Shown here piece by piece: positions 22,301 to 34,100 of a stretch of DNA of 64,000 nucleotides (the first letter of the stretch is position 1; each line of letters begins with the position of its first letter). The notes under the pieces are model-generated. The model did no database searches. It had not been told where the DNA came from and worked only from the letters and a program-made list of their open reading frames with translations. The DNA is from Heliocidaris tuberculata (taxonomy: Eukaryota; Echinodermata; Echinoidea; Camarodonta; Echinometridae): positions 32,811,885-32,875,884 of the forward strand of contig CM046842.1 of NCBI GenBank assembly GCA_025618425.1. The letters are read 5' to 3'. Position numbers and translations under genes: made by a program.

Positions 22301-25300
22301 AATACACAATGCAGAAAATTCTGGAACAAAAGGACAATCGGTTGTACCGTCAGGTTCATCCTGGCAGATGGTTTACTCTTGAACCTGAGTCAAGTGATCT
22401 AGTAATAGAATGCAATGGGGAAAAAAGGGTAAATTGCATCATACTTAATAATTATGAGGATCTGAATATCGGTACGTTTAAAAAAAAAAAATGAAACATA
22501 CGTGATGTAAATCGTAAGCTGGAAAGGTTTTTTTTTTTTTTCCTTAGTCATGAGTTAAGATAAACGGCCTGCTAATATATAGTTGACTTCCTGAAAACTG
22601 GAGATCGGTTTCGCCACTATCATTATTATTTTTTTATTATTTATTTATTTTATTCATTTATTTATTTTTATTTTTTGCGTTGGGAGGGGGGGGGGGGGTT
22701 GTATGTTTGTTGTTGGCTTTTTTTTTTTACCCGTGTATATGTAAGAAACAAAAATGTCTAGTTAAGATTAATGTCAGACTGACATTCAATGCGAAATACT
22801 TCCAACCATGCAATGTATGTCTGTCCGTAATTTGGGAGTAACATTTGAACCATCTGCGAACCTCAGTCATCATGCCACCCACGTCAGCAGAATCATTAAG
22901 TATCTCCTGCTTACCGTCCGGAGGGTAAGGTGGTTAAATCAGTAAGCCGAAATGAGATGGTTTTTAAAACTGTTTATCCTCAAGCATTCCTGTCCGTTGC
23001 AAATTAAAGCTTGTCCATGAACGGAGGTGTACACCACGGAAGGTGCGTGTTCCATTGTACCTCATTCGTGGCACTCCTCCTTTACGGTAGTCTGTTCACC
23101 TAACATGACAACGTTTGATAGGCGGTGGGAATTCAAGCTACATAAATGGCCAGTCGACCGCAAGTTACCTAATATAACAGTGGACCAATTATAGTATATT
23201 TTATCAGTTTAACGAAGTCTCCACATTGTCTATACGTATGATTACATCCATGTATCATTTAGGCAAATAAATAGTTTACTTTAAGGTTTGAACCTGCTGC
23301 AGAGCTTGATTTGGGCTCTGTCTTTCCTTCTGTTTCGAGTTGCTTGTGCTCTCTCCCATTACTGGAAATTTGTACCAGATGAATTGTCTTTGTCTATAGA
23401 TTGCACTGGGTCATATTTCTGTTGGACTAAGCACTTCAAGATGGAATAATTTTCCATGAAATATTTGGAGTTTGATATCTATTTGGTAACATCTACCATG
23501 TTCTTCAGGCAGAGGCCATTGTTCTCGGTCAGTGGAGTGAGCTACGTGATCTTTTTTGCTCTACTAACCCTACTTGTGATGACACATTTGGCGACTACAC
23601 AGAGGACAAAGCCTTCAAGCATGACTCACCACTATTCAGTCGGAGAACTGATTGCTCTTAGAGACCGGATTCCAGGAGACAATAGGATTTCCCCCTCATT
23701 GTCACGTTATCTAAGGACTTTAGGAATTAGTAAAGAACCAGAGAATAGAAGAGGACCTTGGGCCAGAAGGACAAAGCATCGCCCTTATATACATCTTCCT
23801 TTGCACCAACAAGTCATTGAGCCAGTTGATAAATGTAATCTCTCATATGGCTTTCTGAATGCCAGGTCTGTTCGGAACAAGACTACCGAGGTTCTTGACT
23901 TCATGTTGGACAATAACCTGGATATTCTCGGAATCTGTGAAACGTGGCTCAATAAAGATGACCAAGCTATTATCGGCGAGCTTACTCCTTCTGGGTTCTC
24001 CCTCGAGCATGTCCCCAGACTCTCCAGGAGGGGAGGGGGTGTGGCTTTACTGTTCAGAAGTGATCTCCATGTTAATATAATCAGCTCTACGGCATCTTAT
24101 CAATCCTTTGAATTTATTGAAGGTAACCTCATTTCTGGCTCGGAATCAGTGACTCTTGCTGTAGTATATCGACCACCAGGCTCCAAATGTCCATTCAGCA
24201 AATTCTTAGAGGAATTTTCCTCATTCCTTGATGGCCATCTCTTTGCAAATGGATCATTCATCATCACAGGAGATTTCAACATACATATGAACAAGTCTGT
24301 GGCGCAGACAACATCATTTAAAGATCTCCTAAGATCTCATGGACTTGAGCAACACATCTCTGAGCCAACGCATATACATGGACACACCTTAGACTTATTG
24401 ATTTCGAGACAGTCCGATGAGTGTAGCTTTTCAGACCTTAGAGTTTCTGGAGGAATATCGGATCACCATGCTCTACTCTGCAAGTTTCATCTCCAGCGAC
24501 CGGAAGCTGGCCGAAAAACCTTATCTACAAGAAACATTGCAGCAATAGACTTAGCCCGTTTCACTCAAGATCTTAGAGAGAGGAATCTTATTGAACAATG
24601 TAACACCGATGATCCTGGTATAGCTGTTGATAATTACAACACAATAATCAAGGATGTGCTAAACAGTCACGCTCCCCTGAAAACCAGAGTTGAGACGATT
24701 CGACCAAACAAGAAATGGTATAATGAAGAAATAGCCAGAGAGAAAAGAATCCGGAGACGACTTGAGAGACAGTGGCGAACCTCGAAGTTGGAAATCCACC
24801 GGCAACTCTATACTACGCAGAGAGGGAAAGTACAGTCTCTTATTAGAGCCGCCAAGCAGAAATACTTCAGTGGACTCGTGGAGGAATGTCACGGTGACTC
24901 TGGACAACTACACCGTTTAACGAATGAACTGCTCAACAGAAGAGACGATTCCTCACTACCAGATCACGATTCGTCTCAGGAACTTGTTAATGACTTCAGT
25001 TTGTTCTACGGAAAGAAAGTGGATGATCTGTGCTCAAATCTATCAGTGGCCCGTACCAGTTCAAGATGTCCTACTGGTGTTGAGCCTAACACCGATGCCA
25101 TTGATCCTTTCAACTCTTTCCGACCTGTGACAAATGATGAAGTAATGTCCATCATCCTCAAGTCTCCTTCAAAGACATGTGATCTGGATCCACTGCCGAC
25201 TCATCTACTGAAGAAGTGTCTTCCTGCTGTTGTCCCTGCTATCACTAGCATCATCAATTCTTCCTTCAGGTCTGGGACTGTTCCTAAGTCTCTCAAAGTT

Positions 25301-28128
25301 GCCAATGTTCGACCAATCGTGAAGAGGCAAGGGCTTGACAAGAATGATATGCACAACTACCGCCCTATCTCCAACCTTCCTTTTCTATCTAAGGTTCTGG
25401 AACGTGCTGCCTTTTCTCGCCTCACAGACCATCTGCTAGATAATGAGATTCTGGACAGTCATCAGTCAGCATATAGAGCACATCATAGTGTTGAAACTGT
25501 CCTTGTTAGCCTAACAGACCATATTCTCAAGCAGATGGATGACGGAAACCTGACGGCATTAGTACTACTTGATGTATCATCAGCTTTTGATACTGTACTA
25601 CACCCAATGCTGTTCAACCGGTTGGAAGAGTTTGGAGTCACATCAAATCCCCTCAGTTGGTTCACCTCTCATCTCAGCGATCGGTTCCAGCGTGTGTCCA
25701 TTGATGGTGTAAAGTCTGAAGCAACGCCTTTGATACACGGAGTGCCTCAGGGATCTGTTGGGGGCCCGCTCCTGTTCTCTGTTTACACCCAACCACTCGG
25801 TCAACTCATCAAGAGTCGCAACATAGACTATCACTTCTACGCTGATGATATTCAACTCTTTGTCTCATTTCCACCATCTTGTGATAATTTGATGAATGTC
25901 GTCAAGTGCTTGGAGGAATGTGTGGCAGACATCAATTCTTGGATGACTCATAATAATTTGAAGCTCAACGGGTGTAAAACCGAGTTCATGGTTCTTGGCT
26001 CAAAGGCCATGCTGAAGAAGATTCCGGATAGCTCCGTCACAGTCTGTGATGTTCAGGTCTCCTCCACGAATAAATGCCGGAACCTTGGTGTCTTGATCGA
26101 CTCTGAAATGACCTTAAATAACCATATATCTCATATGAGTAAATGCATCAGATTTCAACTTCGTAATCTATCCCACATCCGAAAATTCCTCACTCGTAAA
26201 GCTACAGAAAACATGGTGCATTCCCTTATCACTTCTCGGTTGGACTTCTGCAATTCTATCTTAATACATCTCCCTGACTACCAGTTGCAACGTCTTCAGT
26301 TACTCCAGAACTCAGCTGCCAGACTTGTCACCCTCACCAAAGGCACAACTCACATCTCACCCATTCTCCAAGCACTGCACTGGCTTCCTGTTCGCAAACG
26401 TAGCGTCTTCAAAGTCATCCTTCTTGTCTATCACGTTCTTCACGGCACAGCACCATCATACTTACAGCACTTACTGAAGCACTACGAACCACCACGAAGA
26501 CTTCGCTCATCTGACACCCAACTCCTTTGCATCCCACGATCACGGCACTCCTGGGGAAGGCGATCATTCTCATGCTCTGGCCCTGAGCTCTGGAACACAC
26601 TCCCTCCTTACCTACGTCATGAGAGGGGGGGGGGGGGGTGTGCACATTGCATTGTTTTCCCTCAAAAGGGGGGGGCACGGGCCGGGATTGCCCCCCCCCC
26701 TGGATCCGCCACTGCTTCGCACCATAGAATAGTCAGGACAGCACCAATGAATCGTAATCCTTGATTTTATTATTTATCCTCAAACTTATGTTTTTCCAGA
26801 CACGCTTCCGAAGTCTGCCGAACAAATTAGACAACAGTCTATAGAAAAGAGTATATTTAGACCGTTTAGAATATGAGATATTTTCTAAGTAGTGATAAAC
26901 AATGTCCAATGCAACTTTCTCACTTTGTCAGATCATCTCTGCGAAAGAATTATTCAGCCAGCAGATGGCATTTATTTTGATGAAGGTCGATACAGAAACA
27001 AATGCCAGAGCGCAGATGATTAACATCTCGATTGCCACGAGTACCGACCAAACACGAACCAGCATGACATTCATGGCAATACGGACTGGTTTGTCTATAT
27101 TTGTTGTTCCCATCCTCCTCCTCCACCTCCTCCTCCTTCTTCATCTTCTTCTTTTCTTCTTCTTCCTTTTTCTTCTGCTACTTCTTCCCCTTCTTCTTCT
27201 TCTCTTCTTTCGGTCTCCTTTTCCTTCCTTTTCTTATTTTGCTTCTTCTTCTTCTTCTTCTTCTTCTTCTTCTTCTCCTTCTTCTTCTTCTTCTTCTTCT
27301 TCTCCTACTTCTTCTTCTCCTTCTCCTTCTCCTTCTAATTTCTTCTCTTTATTCTTCTCATTTTCTTTCGGTCTCCTTTTTCTTCTTTTTCTTATTTTGC
27401 TTCTTTTTCTTCTTCTTCTTCTTCATCTTCTTCTTCTTCTTCTTCTTCTTCTTCTTCTTCTTCTTCTAATTTCTTCTGATTATTCTTCTTCTTCTCAAAA
27501 CAAAATTTGGACAACACCCTTCATCTTTTTAAAATGTGTACATTGTAACATGGAATCCAGGTTATATACCATGTATACTGTATTTCTTTTCGACTAATTT
27601 TATAGTTTTAATCTGAAGAATACTTATCTGTGTGTGGTTTAAAGATGAAAAGAAAAGGAGATAGTAATAACACTAATCATACTGCATAGAACAAAGAAGA
27701 ACTATTAATAGAATAGGCAAGTGTATATTATGCTATTGAGCAAAATTCGTAAAGAATTGTCATCCTCAAGATTTTGCAAAACGTGGAAACTAAACATATT
27801 ATTTTCCCAGTGAGATAAGTGGATCTACACTATTTTCTTTTCTATTTTTCATTTCATTCAGATGATAAAAAAAATCTTTATTGTTTATTTCGGCGAATTT
27901 TCGGGCTAAGATATGACATAAAATTGTTTGGAGTTAAAGGCGAAGTCCACCCTGATTACAGGTTGGTTTTAAAAGAAGCAAAAAAAATTAAAGAAACATA
28001 TCAGTGAAGGTATGAGCAAAATACGATAAGAAATAAGAAGTTCATAAATTGTTTAAGTTGTAATCAATCAAACACGAAATGGCAACTACGTGACGTATCT
28101 TGCGAGCTCCTCTCCCATTTGCCCTGTA

Positions 28129-28197
<69 letters not shown>

Positions 28198-31100
28198 CGT
28201 TTGGCGTACAGTGCCAAAGACCCGGGTTCGACTCCCGGCGGAGACAGTTTTTGCAAACCCTGCAGTTATTTCCACAAAAAGGAAGTCAGTAAGGAGGAAC
28301 AATGGATTTAGCTACGCACATTCTTTCTTTCATTCAATTGATTTCTCACGTTATATAAATATATATATATGTATATATATTAATTTCCATTTTCCCTAAA
28401 GAAAATATGCAATCATACATGCACCTCAGATATAATCATTTATGATATGTTTTTACACAAAACCAAGATGAAACAAATATATTCCTTCATCAAAAATTAA
28501 GAAAATGATAATTTATGAGATTTTCTGTACTGAGCAAATGGGAAAGGAGCTCTCAAGATACATCACGGAGTTGCCAATTTGTGTTTGATTAATACAAAAT
28601 TTTAAAATGCATTACTTTCTTATTTCTTATCGGATTTTGCTCAAACTTTTACTAATCTGTTACTCTTTTTTTTTAATTCAAATCAACTTAATACAAGGGT
28701 GGACTTTTCCTTTAACTTGTTAATGATATCATTTTCCTCAAAGGATTTTCCACCGACATCCGCCCAAACCTAGATGAGATACACCATGGATCAAATATTG
28801 AACTCAGGTAAAATTACTCAGAGAAAAATAATTCATAAAAGCAAAGTTATGAGTGAAGACCTATCTGCTGATTAATATCTCATACCTGTTGATTGTAATC
28901 TTTATGCCCTTTTCCCTCCTTTGCATGACACTCTTTTCACAACTGCTCTTTGAACTGTTGAAATATACCATTAATAATAGGAAAAAATTACAATCTCGAT
29001 CTTGTTATATCAGAAAACATGATATCAACATAACTACACGAAATAAAAGTATCTAAAGATTATTAAAGTCTGCCTAAAAGAAATAAATATGATAGTTAAC
29101 TCGTAAGAGTAAGAACTGGGGCCTGTAACATAAAGAGATAAATCCATCTTACGATCGTAAGTCTATGGCAAACCATGTACTGAAGAGTTACAATTGATCG
29201 TAAGATTGATTGTATCTCTATATGTTACAGGCCCCTGATCTAGTTCTGAAAAAGAAATCGGGGTGGGGGAAATACGAAGATGGCAGTATCTCAAATTTTG
29301 AACTGCTTATGAATGATTTAGCTGTATAAAATAATAAAATGACGACTTTGGTCTTTCTACCTGGATATTTGTTTAGCAACAATGGAGATATTGGGAGCGA
29401 AGAGATCATCACAAAAGAGATGACCACAGATCAGTACTACCATCTTGGTATAGCGTTAGGGTTATCTTACCAGACTCTGGACAGCATCCAGTTCAGAAAC
29501 AGACAACAGAAGGAGTCTGACTTACCTGCAGAAGGGGCGTTGGTTACCCCAAACCTAAAGGCCGCTACGGCAATGATTCGCTGTTGGAAAGGCTTGCAGC
29601 ATCCCGTAACCCATGCAGAAGATCATCTGCGGAAAATTTGGAAGTCCGTGAGCGATTCTGAGGACTCAAAACATTTTATGGCACACGGACGCTGGGCAGG
29701 TAAAAACGTACTTTAACTTTCAAGCCTACTTTAAAATATCTAGTAATTATAAAATTGGAAACACGTTTGGACTTAAAGCGCCATGATATTTGTTTGCAAG
29801 CGTGATAGAAAAAATAACCCTTTATTGAGGATATACATTGTTTATACAGCTTTTCCCCCTTCTTTTTTTCAGAAAATGATCCGGAAACAAACATGGAAGC
29901 GGTTTTCAAAGAATTGCCTCACGAAGAAACATCGACGACAGTAGACCTACACGGTTTGGAGCTCCATGTGAGTCGATCCGCGCGCGTTGTTTATCGTCAT
30001 TTTCTAGCTTGTCTAATGTCCAAAGTTTTCCTTTCTACAGTTGTATTGGTGTTCTTGAATCCCTGTTTTTCGCCTGGATATTAGTGTCTATCTCTCTTAA
30101 CCAAGGTGTATTGTATTGATAGAAAACCCCTCCCCCTCCCTCCCCCCCCCCCCCCCCGGTAAGAATATATCTGACTGACCAGAAAATGGCAAAGTAATTT
30201 GGAAGTGATTTATATTGAGTGGACACACCACTGACGTAAATCCCGGGATCCCCACCCTTTTTATTGAGGGGGATGGCCTGTACTAAAATATGACCCACCC
30301 CCTCCCCACTTTTCAAGGAAACAATTATTTCAAAATCAATAATCAACACAATCAACAAAAAAGGTAATGGAAATTCAAATGGATAATATTCTAAGGTTAT
30401 TTACTTTCACAATTTACATGTAGCTTACAAATAAAGAGGAACTCTTCACCTTTCTATTGATACCACACTTTCATCACCGATGTCACGAATGACCGAGTAC
30501 ATTGTTATTGAAGATGACAGGTGCGAATGTCATTTTTGGCAAGTTTTGGAAAATGGATGAAGTGGATGCTTCCACTGATGTGACAAACGGTCATGCATGT
30601 GTACATTGCAGTCAGTGGCGTACACAGGATTTTTTTAAAGGGGGTGTCTTTTTAATCCAAACTTCTCTGACAAGGAAAAGGAAAATGGTTATCAGCATTT
30701 GGGGGGTCTCTTTTAACTGAAAAATTCTCTGACAAGCAAAAAATAAAAAGGTATTTTTTTTTTTGGAGGGCGCTGTTCTTCTGCTGCCACATAGCAAAGC
30801 TTGCTCTCTGAATGTCATCCCATTGGAGTCATTTCCAAAATGGAGTTTGATATTTTACAGTTACCAGTGCTAGTGTATAGTGCAATGACTACAGGTTCAG
30901 CATTTTTCAGAATTTTTCGTCGTTCTACGAGAGTGGATTTTAGTAACATGATTTTGAACTGGTTTGCCATATCTATGCTCTTCATGTCTACATGTCCCAG
31001 CATAGGCCTATTGATAAACAGTGGAAGCCAGATTACAAGCAACTCAATTATCATGCAAATGGAGGGCAGTAATCTGCAGTCAATAGACTGCAGCAACAAT

Positions 31101-34100
31101 GGAGCTAATCAGCCAAGACTTTCTTCCTCATTCAAGTACACCAGATCTCAGCTTTTTTTCTCTAAGGAGACATGCCAGCAAGACAATACCTCAAGAAGCT
31201 TATCATGCCTTGAAAGAAGCGGGCTTATTCCTTGCCAGAGGTAAGCGGGCTGGCTGTCATATGTACAGACATGGACGGAAATATGTCAAAACATCCAGTT
31301 CAGCTCCAGCTTATGAAACCAGTGACTCAGGCACTTTGAAGGTAGTATATTGGAATGCTCATTCTGTTTGTAATAAGAGTCACTATATATGTGACTTTGT
31401 TCTTGGGAAGGACATTGATGTTTTGTGTCTCACTGAGACTTGGCTTCCCGGCGATGATACAGTCGTTACAGGAGAAGTGATCCCACCGGGATACAGTTTC
31501 ATCAATGTATCACGTTCATCATCCTCTGATCCAGGTCATCATGGTGGGATTGGAATCCTTTCTAAGTCGGAGCTTAAGCTCATACACAACAAGGATATAT
31601 AACCTGCACTTAATGTTTCAACATTTGAGTTTGCTGTTTTATCTAACATTTCTCGAACAATGCATTTTTTGATCATCTACAGGCCTCCGCTATCGGCTAA
31701 GAATGGCTTTAAAACTTCCACCTTCCTAGCAGAGTTCGGGGAGTTCATTCAGGAACTGAATCTGCTTCCAGGAAAGCTGATAGTGGGTGGAGATCTTAAT
31801 GTTCACTTTCATCGTCCTAGTCAGGCTGACGTGGGAAGAGTCAACTCTGCACTTGTGTCGTGTGATCTTGTCAACCCACACATAGACTTGGTCACACATT
31901 GGACCCCCCCCCCCTCCAATTACCAGATCAGATGAGACCTTTCTGAGTGATAGTGAGGTCTACAACAACCATGAATCTGATCACTATGCCATTTGTCTTC
32001 GTCTCAATATACCAAAGCCATAGATCTCTTGTCAAACTCTCTCTTTTAGACTGTACAAGGACATGAGCCACGATGATTTTGCAAAGGATCTATATGCACT
32101 ACTCCAGAATGATGATACTTTTTCTACAGATGATTGTAGAGAAGGCAATAAACTTGTAGACAGCTTTAACTCAGCCGTGGGGAAGGCACTTGAGTATCAC
32201 GCACCAGTCAAAGTTCGCACATTCAAACAAAGACGTCACCCTCAATGGTACAACAGTGATGTATCCTCAGCTCGTCGTGAGCGTCATAGAGCAGAAAGGA
32301 GATGGAGGAAAAGGAAATCCCCCGAAAACCTGAAATCTTACTGTGACTCTAAGGACAGGGTCAAGGATATCCTCCTTACTGCCAAATCTGAATACTTTAA
32401 GGAAAAGCTCTCTGACTGTACTCATAAGACTGCTTTTGGAATCGTCAATACTCTACTTAATCGGAAGAACACTGCCTTACCGGCTCACGATTCACCTGTA
32501 GCTTTGATCAACAAATTTGCATCCCACTTCACTAACAAGGTCATTGATATTAGCCGTGACCTTGGTAACAAGTGCAACAACTTAAACCTGGACCCCATGT
32601 ACGCAGATCTGCAGAATCAACATGAATTTGAATTTTCTGAAGTAACTACTACAGAACTCACTCAGATGATCATGAAGAGTCCATCTAAGACATGTAGTCT
32701 TGATCCTTTGCCTACGTGGTTGCTAAAGAAACATCTTCCTGTCCTTGCTCCTTTGCTTACTGCAATGGTAAATGCCTCACTATCAACAGGGATCTTTCCA
32801 GACTCTTTGAAACAAGCTATTGTGACTCCAGTGATAAAGAAATCCTCTTGTGACAAAGACTTTCTCAAGAATTACAGACCAGTTTCCAATATCCAGCTTA
32901 GATCCAAGATGATTGAACGTGTAGTTACGTCCCAACTCGTTTAGTCTGCCTACAGGAGTGACCATAGCTGCGAAACAGCCCTTCTCAAAGTTCAAGATGA
33001 TATTCTTCGCAGCATTGACAAACAAAAAGGAGTGATGATGGTAATGCTTGATCTGTCTGCAGCCTTTGACACTATTGATCATCATATTTTGGTTGATCGC
33101 TTACGTAACACCATTGGTATCAAAGGTTCAGCCCTCCAGTGGACAGTTTCATTCCCTACTAACCGCAGTAGTCGTGTCTGCGTGTCTGGTCACCTGTCTG
33201 ATTTGTGTACATTGAACATTGGCGTTCCGCAGGGATCAGTGATCGGGCCGCCTTTGGTTTACCATGTACACTAGCCCTCTTGGAAATCTTCTTAGAGCCG
33301 AAGATGTGAAGTATCATATGTATGCTGATGATGTACAGATCTATCTTGAATTCGATCCTAGTGACCCTTCAATTGTTGATCTCACTCTCAGAGCGCTTTC
33401 CATATGTGTGGGAAATGTGCAGAAATGGATGACTGTGAATAAGCTGAGACTCAATGAAGAAAAAACATAATTTCTTGTTCTTGCCCCACAACGTCATCTT
33501 CAACTGGTTCGCAACATCAAGGTAGCCGTTGGTAGCACACTTATCTCTCCCTCTGATCATGTTCGTAACTTGAGAGTTACTTTTTCTGCCGAAGGTAAGA
33601 TGAGCACCCATGTTGCATAGGTCTGCAGATCAACTAACTACTACATCAGAAATCTGTGGAGGGTCAGAAAATTCATCGACATACTTACTCGCCATGCAGC
33701 TGTCCACGCATTAGTGTTATCACGGCTGGACTACAGCAATGCTCTACTTGGTGGAATCAATCAAGCTGATGCAAATCGACTACAGAGAGTACAGAATGCT
33801 GCCTCTAGACTTGTGTACCACGTTCGTTCACGTTCTCACGCCACTCCTCTGATCCATCAACTCCACTGGCTGCCAGTGATGGAAAGAATTTCTTTCAAAC
33901 TTCTTCTACTGGTCTATACAAAGCACCAAAGTACGTTGAGAAGTGTTTTGTGCAACGTTCTCACTCAAGGCACACTCGTCTAGCATTATCAGTGACCTTC
34001 ACTCAACCACTCACCAACAAACTAGCTGGCGATTCAGCTTTCTTCTTTACTGCTCCCAAACTCTGGAACAGGCTCCCTCCTCATCTTAAATCATCACAAA

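Noticed and set aside
26902..27597. 231-codon ORF rich in Leu, Ser and Phe
   Set aside because: Apart from the short candidate exon in another frame (26932-26985) it is the CTT polypyrimidine tract.
27819..28007. Possible exon DDKKNLYCLFRRIFGLRYDI
   Set aside because: It runs straight into the TTAA MITE at 27938; without the MITE only ~30 nt would remain as intron before 28744 and no donor in the right phase exists.
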